NCBI RefSeq assembly: GCF_049243985.1
Contig: NC_135384.1
Location: 15,372,501 to 15,436,500 of the forward strand
Length of the DNA: 64,000 nt
Source of the DNA: Paroedura picta
Taxonomy: Eukaryota > Chordata > Lepidosauria > Squamata > Gekkonidae
Direction: 5' to 3'
The notes under the pieces were generated by a model that saw only the letters and a list, made by a program, of their open reading frames with translations, did not search any database and was not told where the DNA came from. The position numbers and the translations under genes are program-made. Below are positions 21,699 to 33,400 of this stretch, piece by piece (position 1 is the stretch's first letter; every line of letters begins with the position of its first letter).

Positions 21699-23757
21699 TA
21701 GGGGCAAATCCCATTGTATCCAAAAATACAATGGGCGCTAGAGATTGGCAGTTGGAAGAGGAAGGGGAGGAGTTGTCCAGTCTGTAAGGGCATGGAGTTG
21801 AATGTGTGTGTTGTGTGGGAGGTTGTGGTGGCGTGGTGGCAAATGAGGGCGTGGATGTGGAGATATGGGTGTCAATAACCTGTGGTTTGGAATGTTCGTT
21901 GAGTGTGGCAGAGGACTGACCTTTGGGAATTGTGGCATAGTGGTTACAGATGAGCTTTCCAGAGCCATGTCTTCAGATATGTGAAGGGAAAATCAGACTG
22001 GAGACTCTTCTTTGGGGAAGGTTACATGGCAACCAATTACCCCCAGTTCTGCGTCATTTCCCTTCTTGTGTGAATTAGGCCACAGACACCGAAATGCCCC
22101 TCTGCCCTAATACACATGGGGTAGTCACAGTACACAGGTGTCCACCCTGTTCCTTCTTTTCTATTTTTTCACTGTAGATAAAATGTTATGTGCCCACATG
22201 CTTCTTTCATGGTTGCTCCTTAGAAGAAGAACGGATTTTTGTACCCTGTTGTTTACTACCCAAAGGAGTCTCAAAGCGGTTTACAAGCACCTTTTCCATT
22301 TGTCTCCCAACAATAGTCAACCGGTGAGGGATGTGGGGCTTTGAGAAGCCTGCGAGAACTGGGAATGGGCCTCAGGCCTCAAGTGTCTCAAAGCATTTTC
22401 CAATGGTCTTCCCTTTCTCTCCCCATAGCAGACTCCCCATGAGGGAGGTGGGGTAGAGAGCCTCACAGGGAAGCTGGCAACCCTAAGAGGAAAACTCTCT
22501 GTGTACAGCAATCTTGACCTTAGTAAGGTTTTGTATACTTTTTTTTTTTATTTGCGAGGCCAAGGTTGAAAAAAGTTATTGCCGTTCCCATGAGTCTCCA
22601 GTCATTTACTTGTTCACTATTTACAGTTCCAGGCTGTAAATATTTATTTAGATCTTCCTACACTTTTCAGACTCACAGTACTGATGCTGGTCTGCCTGTC
22701 TGCGCCCCAGAATACAAACAGTTGCTGGTAAGGGCTGGCCATACCCATAGCCTAGGAGGTACACACCTGCACCACTCCCTACCAACTGCAGGCAAAAATG
22801 GCTCCTTTGAAGGCTGGACTCTGAGGCATTGTACGATTTTGAAGTCCCACCACCAAACCTCCAGGAATATTTCCAACCCAAGGGTAGCCAACCTCCAGGT
22901 GGGACCTGGAGAGCTCCTGGAATTACAGCTCAACTGCAGAGTAAAAAGATCAGCTCACCAGGCAGAAAGGGCTACTTTGGATAGGGTTGTGGGAGAAGAA
23001 ACATTAAAAGCCTACCACACAGGTTGTTGTTGAATTGAAAGATGTGAGGCCTACTGAACAGGGTTGTTGTGCAGATGAAAAAGGAGACAAAAGAAACTCT
23101 GCAGCAACATGCAGATTCGTCTGCAGAATAACGCTGTGCAGTGGCCTCAAATCTGCAGAGAGTTGCAAAGAAGAAAGACACATGACTTGGCTGTATCTAA
23201 CCCCCGGCCAGAGCAGTATTTTAAATGAGAAGGGGCTTTTCTGTCAGCCGACTGCTTGGCAGAACGGGAATGGTTCCCACCCTCAAAAGGAATGTCCTCA
23301 GGCTCCCCTGCGTTGCTCTTGGAAAGGCCTCCCTCCCCTCAGTCAGGGCCTGTCAGAGTCTCCTTTCCAGCAGGCCTGAAGGGGAGGAGCGGGGCCGGCG
23401 CATTAATCAGCCTCCTGCCAGCTCTGTCAGGTTTCTAAGGTAATTTACAGTTGGACATGACAGTTAGGACAGCCTTGGGGTGAAACGGACTGGCGCAGCC
23501 TCTGTTCTCATTTCCCTTTGGTAGCCCTACTTGACCTCATCTCCCTGCGGTGGTCAGGAGCTGACTGGCAGCGATGTCTCCTGATTGCCCTGGAACTCTG
23601 GTCTATCCTGGTGAGGGCCCAATCGGAAGGTGCTTCACACCTTCCGATTTGCCCCTTCACTTGTCCGTCCAGGGCGAAGGGGCCAATCCAGGAGTTTTGA
23701 TCATGGACACAGCCCACCCCAACTCTTCTTACTGTTTTATTAAGAGGGAAAAGATAA
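21699..23757. other. Segment present only in duplicate I
   Basis: About 2 kb missing from copy II. It contains two direct fragments of the (TTC)n-type SINE in reverse (about 22205-22320 and 22375-22470, each with a TCTCAAAG motif), a repeat with CCAGGTGGGACCTGG at about 22770-22990, and a hairpin at 23611-23660. The frames here (22566-23379 and others) overlap repeats and show no recognisable protein. I see no gene. Confidence 0.5.
23611..23660. repeat. 50-bp imperfect inverted repeat (hairpin)
   Basis: The core ATCGGAAGGTG pairs perfectly with CACCTTCCGAT across a 5-base loop, and pairing continues imperfectly to GTGAGGG / CCCCTTCAC at the base. It may be the centre of a foldback element; no function is evident. 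Confidence 0.6.
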
Positions 23758-23961
23758 AATTTTCAGAAGAACATGATGGCCTGCAGGGGGAGGGAAGAAC
23801 ATACAGTTTCATGAATGGAGCATTGTTCATGGCACTTTGGATTGAAACCATTTTTAATGATCACAGGGAAGGGGAATTTTGTATCTAAATTCAGTGCATA
23901 CCTAAGCAGAGTTATGCCCTTCTAATTCTATTGACTTCAATAGAAGGGTATCTACGTTGCT

Positions 23962-24192
23962 CGTTCTGGTCTGTCCCTCTGGGAAAGAGAGAACAATTCT
24001 GCTCCATCCTCCATATGGCACCCTTTTAAATACTTGAAGATGGTGATCAGGTCCCCTCTCAGTCATCTCCTCTCTAGGCTAAACAGACCAAGCTCCCCCA
24101 ATCTTTCTTCATATTTCTTGGTCTCCAAACCCCTCACCATCTTTCTTGCCCTCCTCTGGACATGTTCCAGTTTGTCAACATCCCTCTTCAAT
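23962..24192 (-). mobile_element. CR1 LINE 3' fragment
   Basis: Reads, on the plus strand, as the complement of a CR1 C-terminus: CCTCTCTAGGCTAAACAGACC, CCTCCTCTGGACATGTTCCAG. It lies exactly between the two OR duplicates, ending at 24192 where copy II begins. It is truncated at both ends. Confidence 0.8.
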
Positions 24193-24466
24193 TGTTGTAA
24201 ATAAAGTGGTTTGCGCAAAACAGCTCAGGTCTGCCATTCTGGAAACATGGAATCTGAACCCAGAAGACCAGTTACAAAGTATAATCATACTACAATTTTC
24301 TCTACTCTGTGAATTCATTGTTTCAGAATGGTGCAGAGAACAAGACAGCCACTTAGAAGGATTATTAGTTAAATTTATTTTGGAGAAATTAGCTTGTCTA
24401 GCACTAAAAAAAAGGAACAAAAGTCACAGTTATTCTGATATCAAACTCTTTGTCCTCCAACTTCGA

Positions 24467-25420
24467 TCATCTAAAAGGTTTTCTCTCCCAAATTCTCCTA
24501 AGGGCACCTTTAACTTCTTTATTACGAAAGCTATATATGATAGGGTTCAGTAAGGGGCTAACAACGGTGTAGAAAAGAGACAAATATTTGTCGCTGTTGG
24601 GTGAATAAGTGGAATTGGGCTTCAAGTACATAATGCAAGCGGAACCATAAAATAAAGTCACCACAATGAGGTGTGAAGAGCAAGTGGAGAAGGTCTTTTT
24701 CCGGCCCTCAGAAGAAGAAATCCCCAGAATGGTGACAATAATACCAGTATAAGACATTAAGATTAGGATGAAAGGAAGAGTCACAAAAATCATAGCCACT
24801 ACAAACACAGCCATTTCAGTCCTGGATGTGTCCCCGCAAGCCAATTTCAGCAGTGGGGGGATGTCACAAAAGAAGTGGTTTATCTCATTGGAACCACAAA
24901 AGGACATGGTAAACACCATGCTGGTGTGACCAAAGGACATAAAAAAGCCACTTAACCAAGATGCCACAGCTAGACCCAGGCACACTTTCCTGCTCATGAG
25001 GACAGGGTAGTGGAGAGGCTTACAAATGGCAACATAACGATCGTAGGCCATTGAGGCCAACAGGAAACACTCTGAGCCACCGAGAAAGAATGTAAAATAG
25101 GTCTGCACAGCACATCCTAGGAAGGAAATGGTCTTGTTCCCAGACAGAAGATTCTCAAGCATCTTGGGAACATTGACTGATGTATAACAGATCTCCAAGA
25201 AGGATAGATTCCTCAGGAAGAAATACATGGGTGTGTGAAGGGCAGGATCAACTAATGTGAGGAGAATGATGATGATATTTCCTGCCAGGGTAATGGTATA
25301 GATGACCAGAAATGTAAAGAACAATGTACTTTGTAAGTTGGCTTCATTCGAAAGACCTAGAAGGATGAATTCAGAGAGTTTTGTTCTATTCTGTAGTATC
25401 CTTTCTTTCCCTGTCAACAT
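24467..25420 (-). CDS. Odorant receptor, class II, intact (duplicate II)
   Basis: 317 residues from ATG at 25420-25418, chosen because an acceptor-like TATTTTCCAG lies one base upstream, as in its paralogue. It has NRT at 11-13, LHTPMYFFL, MAYDRYVAICKPLHYP, KKTFSTCSSHL and NPIIYSFRNKEV. It differs from the 19201 gene at about 17 residues; several changes are in the N-terminal tail, TM1 and TM5 (for example the TSRTEMAVFVVAMIF segment), where OR ligand pockets often vary. No defect is seen. Confidence 0.94.
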   Translation of the reverse strand: MLTGKERILQNRTKLSEFILLGLSNEANLQSTLFFTFLVIYTITLAGNIIIILLTLVDPALHTPMYFFLRNLSFLEICYTSVNVPKMLENLLSGNKTISFLGCAVQTYFTFFLGGSECFLLASMAYDRYVAICKPLHYPVLMSRKVCLGLAVASWLSGFFMSFGHTSMVFTMSFCGSNEINHFFCDIPPLLKLACGDTSRTEMAVFVVAMIFVTLPFILILMSYTGIIVTILGISSSEGRKKTFSTCSSHLIVVTLFYGSACIMYLKPNSTYSPNSDKYLSLFYTVVSPLLNPIIYSFRNKEVKGALRRIWERKPFR

Positions 25421-25893
25421 TCTGGAAAATAAAAGGAGAAACATGTAAATCTAGGAATTAGAGCAACAACAACAAAAAGCTTTTCTCTGCACAGCGTTGG
25501 GTCCACTGATGAGGAATGAGGAAGTCAACAAGGCTAGGTGAATAGAAAAGAAGATTCATAAATTTAAAAAGGGAAGGGGATAACTCCCTCAAAAATTGAA
25601 CTAAGTACCTAAAGGTTAAGAAAACATAACTTTACTGACCAAATTAATTTCTAAGTTAATTTTAATATTAACAAAAATTAATAAATATACAATACATATA
25701 TTTAATTCTCAATAAATTAAAAACATATATTGCTCCTTACAGTAGGCTCGATTTTAATTGATAATCTATAATGACATCCAAAAGTGATTAAGTTGACAAA
25801 TATTGACCCTGATGTATAGAGGTAGCATTTTTTTCTATGTACAATCTTTGAATTTGGAGTCACCCAATAAATTTGATAGTTGATACATTTCGG

Positions 25894-26013
25894 ATTGGGG
25901 AAGGCACTGCAAACCACCCCGTATTGAGTCTGCCATGAAAACGCTGGAGGGCGTCACCCCAAGGGTCAGATATGACCCAGTGCTTGCACAGGGGATTCCT
26001 TTACCTTTACCTT
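25894..26013 (+). mobile_element. 5'-truncated Sauria-type SINE (orthologous to 20429)
   Basis: Same truncation point and flanks as 20429-20548, with the left duplication changed to ACATTTCGG. Inherited with the segmental duplication. Confidence 0.82.
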
Positions 26014-27555
26014 ACATTTCAGATAGACAAAAATGAATATTACTTTGAGTATTTAAATTGTGAATGGACTACCAATGAATGTAGGCCACAATCATGACAT
26101 TAAAGGAGGATTAAACAGATTCCTGGAAGATAAGTCCACCCCTAGCCATAATGACTAACAGGATCCTTCATGAAACCCCTAAATATCAGTAACACAAGGC
26201 AACATGAAGCAACCATGTTTCTGGTTTGTTGGCCCTTCAGGGCAACTGGTTGATAACTGGGTGACAGAAGATGCGAAACTGGTTTGGACAATAGTCTGAT
26301 TCACCAGGATTCTTATTATGTTCTTACAATGCTATTATAATTTGCCAATAGAAAACCCTAAGAATTGTTTGGAGGCAGTTGTACTGCAAAAGCTAAATTG
26401 GTTTAGCCTTATAAGGCACCTGGATCTGAGAACTGTTTCTAAACCATTGAGCTCTTTGGAAGAATATTGGCATCCAAAATATAGTAAACAGGAATGTACA
26501 GCACGTGCAGATCTAATGCTGCTATTGCGAAGAATGAGAGAGTACAGATAGTACAGACAGTAATACAAAGGAGATAGTTTGGCCAGTTTTTAAAACTTCT
26601 TTTGAACAAATTAAGAAGAAGACAATGTTCTATCTATCGAGCAGGTTTCAAAGAGCCTTTTCTACTAAATGTGAATCTGTATACAAGTCCGAAAGCGAAT
26701 GCTAATGGTATAATCCAGCAACTTTGAAAGTGTTAAATTCCATGACTTGCAATGGCAGAATCTAACAAGAGCTCAAAACGATCTAACAAGATTTGATGGA
26801 TTTTGGATATATTAAAATGCACAAACCCTGCCAAAAAATCCCGGTGTATTCTTGAAATGCAGACAGTGGGCTCCTTCAGAAGGCCAGTTTTTGTACTGAG
26901 TAATATTGTACTACAAATCAAATCAAAATACCTTTATTGGTATTGTTAATGAAAACACAGATATACAGAAGTATAATTTAAAAAAAAACATTCAAGCAAA
27001 GACTCAAATTTGCTATAAATCTTTAGCATATTTGAACAGAATTGCATAGAAGAATCTGATGAAGGCTTTGGTTATCTGGGTACCTTAGTCAATCAATCAA
27101 TGTTGAAGATAATATTGTACTTACTGAAGTCTCAGATGCTCACACACAGCCCTCTTTGATACTGACTTGTCAGCTGCCCTGTTGATTTTAAAGTCACTTG
27201 CCTGAAAGGGAATGATTTTGATTCTAATTCCTGCCTGTTCACCAGCCACAATGGAGAATATTTTATCCTTTTGTGGTAACTCCTCTAGGAATTCCAGGGG
27301 CTAACAGTAAACAGATGCTTTACTGTTTTATTTTATCCATAGAATTTTCAGATGAACATGGTGTCCTGCAGGGGGAGGGAGGAACATACAGTTTCATGAA
27401 TGGCACTTTGGATCGAAACCATTTTTAATGGTCACAGGGAAGGGGAATTTTGTATTTAATTTCACAAAATTCCTAATTAACCCTAAAATTAACCCTAAAC
27501 AGAGTTATGCCCTTCTAATCCTATTGACTTCAATAGAAAGGTACCTACGTTGCTC

Positions 27556-28276
27556 ATAGATAGTTACTCATGTGAGAACCATTTTCTCGCCACAAATTCC
27601 CACTTCCTGTTTGCTGAGACTTCCTGTCTTCAGGTCCCAAACAATATTTGACCTCTGGCTTCTTTGTTAGTTCCTGTTCCTCTTTGTCACTATGATACCC
27701 TACACTGAATCTTAACATGAGCACTTCTCTGAGTGCAAGAGTTGTTACAGCAACTCCAGCCAAAAATTAATCTACACATTTGCAGTAATCCATTATAAAT
27801 TTTTGGCATGGTTTCCCCTTTTTTATTAATGATAAAATGTTTTTCAAACGTTTTAATAGTTCGTCTTACCCAAAACGTCCCCAATCCATTCAAACAAGCT
27901 TTTAAAATGTATATTATAAAAAAAATTAAAAACAACAATTGAACAGGATACATATATAACTAAACAAAACACATGTATAGGAATGATATGAATGACAACA
28001 ACAGAATAAAGCTTTTCGATTTCGCGGACTGATAGGAATATTAGATTTTATTGTGGAAATATTGAGACAGATGATGCAAAGAGACCCAAATATATCCACT
28101 TTGTGGTTATTCCCCTGCTTCATTTCATACCCCTGGACTAAATTTCATATCAACATTTCATTCTAGTTTGGTTCCTATTTTTGTGTTCTGAGGAAAAGAT
28201 AATAAATTCAACAAAAATATATATGAGCAGATCTGTTGTAATTGTTTAACTTAGAAGAACTCATCAGTGCTGGGAT
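27556..28276. other. Intergenic DNA, nothing recognised
   Basis: AT-rich, with short frames only. No repeat or gene is supported. Confidence 0.5.
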
Positions 28277-28403
28277 GGGCCTCTCCCAGACCTTGCATGC
28301 TTTAAGACACCATTGGCCCAGGTTAAGGGAACATGGATATTTTCCATATTTCCTTATCCTGGGCCAAAGGCACCTTAAAGTATACGAAGCCTGGGAGAGG
28401 CCC
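28277..28403. repeat. 127-bp near-palindrome (long hairpin)
   Basis: The left arm starts GGGCCTCTCCCAG and the right arm ends CTGGGAGAGGCCC. The arms of about 63 bases match along their whole length, including GGCCCAGG(T/A)TAAGG, with the centre near 28340 (GGATATTTTCC). By eye about 80-85% of positions pair, and most differences are transitions, many leaving G-U pairs in RNA. Both strands therefore give similar translated frames, which are artefacts. It could be a foldback MITE or a hairpin RNA precursor. No target duplication is seen. Confidence 0.8.
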
Positions 28404-28865
28404 AGATATTTTCTGCATTCCCTTAGCTGCCCCTGAAGCCAACTGGGCCTCTCAAATGGCAAGCTTGTGTAGATGGATGAAGAGCCCCCAAAACACAGGT
28501 TCTACCCTACGTCAACCTGCAAGCTGTTACAAATAATGCAACCAACAACTAGAACATAACCTGCAAAAACATCAACAATAGAGGTAGGTGGGTGGGAATC
28601 TGTCTAGCCACAGCAGTCCGGGTAAAAGAAGCATGTGGTTTTATAAAGGACCTTAACTCCCTGCCCCTCAGGCTTGACACATCTGCCTCAAGCTGTCCCA
28701 GACATGCTGGTTTCCAGTGTGTCAACTCGCTGCACCTCCTTTTGCCACCTGCTCTGCTGCCCGTCAACCCATGGCTCCAGTAAGTCAGGGGCCTTCACTT
28801 CTAGTTTGAAACTTTATATTAGCAGGCACCCACAGGCAGACAGACAGACAGAACAACTCACTGCA
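28404..28865. other. Intergenic DNA, nothing recognised
   Basis: Includes a CAGACAGACAGACAGA run near 28835-28850. No gene or repeat family is supported. Confidence 0.45.
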
Positions 28866-29197
28866 GCCCATTATGCACGGCCGCCGAAACGGTGATTTCG
28901 GGTCACATGGAAAATGCGGAGGGGGAAGACGTGACGCACACCGGTTATGCACGGGGTGGGGCGCGACGGCAGCAAAACCCAGAGTAACCGATTATGCACA
29001 CGGGGCTCTGGCGCCACTTCTGGTTGCGCCCCGGTCACCCGGAAGCCGCACTTTCTTCCGCGTTTCGCTAATGCGTTTTTTTCGGTGGCATGCACCGAAG
29101 CTGTGGCCGGTTGCAGCCGGCACCATGCGTTATTGGTGATTTTAGTCGCCACCATTCCACCCCGAATGTGCGCTAAAACCCCCGTGCATAATGGGTC
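28866..29197. mobile_element. CpG-rich MITE, copy 1
   Basis: 332 bp with inverted ends CCCATTATGCACGG / CCGTGCATAATGGG. The motif TTATGCACG recurs inside (GGTTATGCACGGGG, CGATTATGCACACGG), so the ends and subterminal repeats share one sequence, as with transposase-binding sites in non-autonomous DNA transposons. GC and CpG content is far above the surroundings. Closely similar to 35707-36039. No clear target duplication flanks this copy. No transposase frame is present. Superfamily unknown. Confidence 0.75.
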
Positions 29198-29789
29198 AGG
29201 CTGATGCTAATTGAATAGAAACTAAGGAAAGGTCCTTTTTCACTGTGACACCAAAAGGATGACATTCTGTCCCTAGGAAATTTGTTCCTCTCACCCATTG
29301 TTTTCTTCTTCCTGTAGTTGAAGCTTTGTTTGTGGCATTTCCACAGTGACCCTCCTTTCTCATCATTTTTTCCTGACCTCATACATTCTCATACATTCTT
29401 TGTACATCCTAAAATATTAATCTTATCATTTATCAACACAATTTAGTTGTAACCAAGAAATCTGATGTACTAAATTTGTCAGTAAACTGATCTTTTTAAA
29501 GTACTGTCTTGTTCAGTTCAAAGAATGGTTCTGGCTGAGGCCTGGGAAAGATAGAAGTTTCTTCCTCTGAAACATAACTGCTTGTAGCTTTAAAGTATTA
29601 GACAAGGGAGAGGGAAGGTAACCCAAGTGACTCTCTCATCAATAGGTCTGGCAATTTCAATGGCACAGGTGCCTAGAAGTGTGCAGACCTATTTTGTTTA
29701 ATACCCAGGCTCATGTGTAGGAGAAGGTATTTGTTCAATTGAACCCAACACAGTTGCAGGCTGTTTGCTTTAATTGACAAACCCATCTG
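29198..29789. other. Intergenic DNA, nothing recognised
   Basis: About 590 bases between the MITE and the CR1 copy, with no gene or repeat that I can support. Confidence 0.45.
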
Positions 29790-32107
29790 ATTTATCAAAT
29801 GGTAGATGAACCCACAAAAGGTTTAGCCATACTGGACTTAATACTGACCAACAGGCAAGAGTTGGTGGATGAGGTGAAGGAGGTGGGGACCCTAGGGGGA
29901 AGTAACCATGTCCTCATAGAATTCCTTTTGAGATGGGGAGCCAAGGAAGCTTGTAGCCAGACGCGGATGTTGGATTTTCATAGGGCAAACTTTAATAAAC
30001 TCAGAGACATGATGAGTGTCATACCATGGATGAGAATGCTGGAAGGGAAGGGAGCATGTGAAGGGTGGGCGCTACTCAAACAAGAGCTATTGCACACTCA
30101 ATCAATGACTATCCCAGAAAGACGAAAACACTGCAGGAGCTCTAAGAAGCCTATTTGGATGAACAGAGAACTTCAAGAGGAACTAAGAAAGAAAAGGAAA
30201 ATGTTCAGTAAATGGAGGGAAGGACAGAGCTCTAAAGAAGAGTACCTACAGGTTACTAGACACTGTAGATCAATCATCAGAAAGGCCAAAGCTGAGAGTG
30301 AACTAAGATTGGCCAGTGAAGCCCATTGTAACAAGAAAAGATTTTTCAGCTATGTGAGGAACAAATGTAAAGTAAAGGAGGCAATAGGCCCACTGTTGGG
30401 TGCGGATGGACAAACTCTAACAGAAGATGCAGAGAAAGCAGAAAGTCTTAGTGCCTATTTTACATCTGTTTTTCCCCACAGGTCAAAGGGTTTAGGCACA
30501 TCTAGAGATGGCCGTAGCCAAAGGATAGTGTCTGGGTGGCAGGTTAACATGAATAGAGAAGTTGTCGAGAGGCATTTAGCTGCACTGGTTGAGTTCAAAT
30601 CCCCTGGTCCAGATGAAATGCACCCGAGAGTGCTCAAAGAACTTTCCAGAGAACTTGCACAGCCCTTGTCCATCATCTTCGGAACCTCTTTAAGGACTGG
30701 AGATGTCCCGGAGGCCTGGAAGAGAGCAAACGTTATTCTGAGCTTCAAAAAAGGGAGGAAGGATGACCCGGGAAACTACAGACCAGTGAGTCTGACCTCT
30801 GTTGTGGGGAAGATAATGGAGCAGATATTAAAGGGAGCGATCTGCAAACATCTGGAGAACAATTTGGTGATCCAAAGAAGTCAGCATGGATTTGTCTCTA
30901 ACAGGTCCTGTCAAACCAACCTGGTTTCCTTTTTTGACCAAGTAACAGGTTTGCTGGATCGGGGAAATTCGGTTGATATCATTTACTTGGATTTTAGTAA
31001 AGCTTTTGACAAGGTTCCCCATGATGTTCTGATGGATAAGTTGAAAGACTACAATCTGGATTTTCAGATAGTCAGGTGGATAGGGAATTGGTTAGAGAAC
31101 CGCACTCAAAGAGTTGTTGTCAATGGTGTTTCATCAGACTGGAGAGAGGTGAGTAGCGGGGTACCTCAGGGCTCGGTGCTCGGTGATCTAGATGAGGGGG
31201 TGGAGGGACTACTTACGCAGATGACACCAAATTGGGAGGACTGGCAAATACTCCGGAAGATAGAGACAGAGTTCAACGAGTTCTGAACACAATGGAAAAA
31301 TGGGCAAATGAGAACAAGATGCAATTTAATAAAGATAAGTGTAAAGTTCTGCATCTGGGTCAGAAAAATGAAAAGCATGACTACTGGATGGGGGATACGC
31401 TTCTAGGCAACACTGTGTGTGAACGAGACCTTGGGGTACTTGTGGATTGTAAACTAAACATGAGCAGGCAGTGTGATGCAGTGGTAAAAAAGGCGAATGC
31501 CATTTTGGGCTGTATCACCAGGGGCATCACATCAAAATCACAAGATGTCATAGTCCCATTGTATACGGCACTGGTCAGACCACACCTGGAGTACTGTGTG
31601 CAGTTCTGGAGGCCTCACTTCAAGAAGGACGTAGATAAAATTGAAAGGGTACAGAGGAGAGCAACGAAGATGATCTGGGGCCAAGGGACCAAGCCCTATG
31701 AAGATAGGTTGAGGGACTTGGGAATGTTCAGCCTGGAGAAAAGGAGGTTGAGAGGGGACATGATAGCCCTCTTTAAGTATTTGAAAGGTTGTCACTTGGA
31801 GGAGGGCAGGATGCTGTTTCTGTTGGCTGCAGAGGAGAGGACACGCAGTAATGGGTTTAAACTTCAAGTACAATGATATAGGCTAGATATCAGAAAAAAA
31901 AATTCACAGTCAGAGTAGTTCAGCAGTGGAATATGCTGCCTAAGGAGGTGGTGAGTTTCCCCTCACTGGCAGTCTTCAAGCAAAGGTTGGATGCACACTT
32001 TTCTTGGATGCTTTAGGATGCTTAGGGCTGATCCTGTGTTGAGCAGGGGGTTGGACTAGATGCCCTGTATGGCCCCTTCCAACTCTTTGATTCTATGATT
32101 CTATGAT
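29790..32107 (+). mobile_element. CR1 LINE, 5'-truncated, copy 1 (broken)
   Basis: It encodes the end of the endonuclease region (VDEPTKGLAILDLILTNRQE), the linker, and the reverse transcriptase (NYRPVSLTSVVGKIMEQIL, IYLDFSKAFDKVPHD, SSGVPQGSVLG). Relative to copy 2 it lacks 27 bases after GSVLG (about 31182) plus a net 7 bases before the ADDT box, so the frame breaks at about 31215 and resumes in another frame to about 31876. It ends with a CR1 tail of ATTCTATG units (about 32092-32107). Very similar to 36202-38557, so fairly young. Confidence 0.92.
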
Positions 32108-32582
32108 CATCTGGTTACCAACAGAGTTGCTTGGTCAAGTGACATCAGTTGCTATATATCTGATTGGTTGAGTCAAACTAATGAAGATCATTGAGAATAT
32201 ACATAAGATCTTTCATTCTAGTTGTGTCCTGAGTCCAGATTGTATCTGACTTGGGGCTTCTTCTTGTGTGGGTCATATTGACCAGAAACCTTATTTCGGA
32301 CTTTGATCCCCTATTATAATAAGACACATTTATGTTGTGATGTTCTTCAATTCAGTAGACTTCTTTCTTATTTCAGACTCCATTGGGTACAGCTACCAGT
32401 TTTTGGGGTAAAAAATTGCTCTGAAAGCATCTTACTACCAGGGTGATTTTCTTAAACTTAGTCCCGTAAGGTCTGGAAGCTTTGTTCCTTGTTTTCCAAC
32501 CATCTGGTTAGAAAAAAGGACTGGTGGCAGAAATACTTGTGGATGTGAGGGCTAACAGTTCAGCATTTTGGATTTGTCTTGC

Positions 32583-32893
32583 TTGAAGAAGAAGAATTGG
32601 TTCTTATATGCTGTTTTTCCCTACCCAAAGGAGTCGCAAAACGGATCACAGTTGCCTTCCCTATCCTCTCCCCACAACAGACACCCTGTGAGGTGAGTGA
32701 AGCTGAGAGAGCCCTGATATTACTGAAGAAGAAGAAGAAGAGTTGGTTCTTATATGCTCCTTTTCCCTATCGGAAGGAGTCTCAAAGCGGCTTACATTCA
32801 CCTTCCCTTTCCTCTCCCCACAACAGACACCCTGTGAGGTGGGTGAGGCCGAGAGAGACCTGATATCACTGCACTCCTAACCACAACACCAAA
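32583..32893 (-). mobile_element. Two (TTC)n-type SINE fragments in tandem, reversed
   Basis: 32583-32727 and 32728-32893 each begin with GAAGAAGAA...TTGGTTCTTATATGC and run through CCCCACAACAGACACCCTG. The second continues further toward the tRNA head (CACTCCTAACCACAACACC). Probably two insertions, the later one into the tail region of the first. Confidence 0.75.
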
Positions 32894-32907
32894 TCAGCTC
32901 TGGACTA

Positions 32908-33135
32908 GGGATGTGCACTTCGGCTTCGTTTGGCTGCCTCGGCAATCACCGAAGCCTGAGGTGGCATGTAGGAGGCCAGCACCGCAGTGCGGAGAGGAGA
33001 GGCAGCAGCAGCAGTGGTGTGCTAGCTGCTGCCACCACTGACCCTGCTATCCGTGCCATGGCGCTGGCCCCCTACGCACCGCCTCAGGCTTCAGGAATTG
33101 CTGATGCGGCTGAACTGAGCCCAAGTGCACATCCC
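32908..33135. mobile_element. hAT-like MITE remnant
   Basis: Inverted ends GGGATGTGCACTT (32908-32920) and AAGTGCACATCCC (33123-33135) bound a GC-rich 228-bp body with CAG/CTG-rich patches. The end sequence and size suit hAT-type MITEs, but no 8-bp target duplication is evident. A decayed relative of its right half lies at about 53140-53260 at the same place in OR unit E, so it probably predates those duplications. Confidence 0.6.
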
Positions 33136-33209
33136 AAGGGATCTGAGATCAGGGGTTCCTAGACAGTAGTAGGTGTATACTTTTCTCTCATAACTTTGAT
33201 CATTCTTCA

Positions 33210-33400
33210 TGTATTTGAACATGCTATATTAATTAGACATGCTATATTAATTTGCATGTTAGTTGCAAAAAAGAAGAAATATTATAGCCACTGGGAAAAG
33301 GTGTCAGCCTCAGATCGCAGTTAAGTGAGCTGAAGGCTTGGGAGTAAGTTGCCAAGCAAACAATATAAATGGATCATCTTTTTATTAACACAGCGCATTT
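33210..33400 (+). promoter_or_regulatory. Putative OR upstream regulatory block, unit A
   Basis: Two 17-bp repeats ACATGCTATATTAATTA/T (33219-33235 and 33237-33253) give two TATTAATT homeodomain-like cores. About 40 bases on is GCCACTGGGAAAAG, a weak Olf/EBF-like match, and a TATA-like TATAAAT at 33364-33370. OR promoters are known to combine homeodomain and O/E sites; assignment here is inference. The same block is in units D and E but not in B and C. Confidence 0.35.

Larger units (their letters stand above)
18925..23958. repeat. Segmental duplication, copy I (with OR)
   Basis: 18925-21698 matches 24193-27340 closely, and 23758-23958 matches 27342-27555. The unit therefore covers an OR, its flanks and a shared SINE insertion. 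Copy I also contains about 2 kb (21699-23757) that copy II lacks. The OR proteins differ at about 17 of 317 residues, so the duplication is moderately recent. Confidence 0.85.
24193..27555. repeat. Segmental duplication, copy II (with OR)
   Basis: Direct-orientation partner of 18925-23958. It differs by the missing 2-kb block (joined near 27341), an extra AT-rich stretch of about 290 bases at 25600-25885, and small changes. The shared SINE at 25894 shows that the copies descend from one parent. Confidence 0.85.

Noticed and set aside
22566-23379. 155- and 114-codon frames near 22.6-23.4 kb
   Set aside because: They run through a known-looking repeat (CCAGGTGGGACCTGG family) and have no recognisable protein features.
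28208-28462. Similar frames on both strands at 28.2-28.5 kb
   Set aside because: Both come from the palindrome, so likeness between strands is expected and not evidence of coding.
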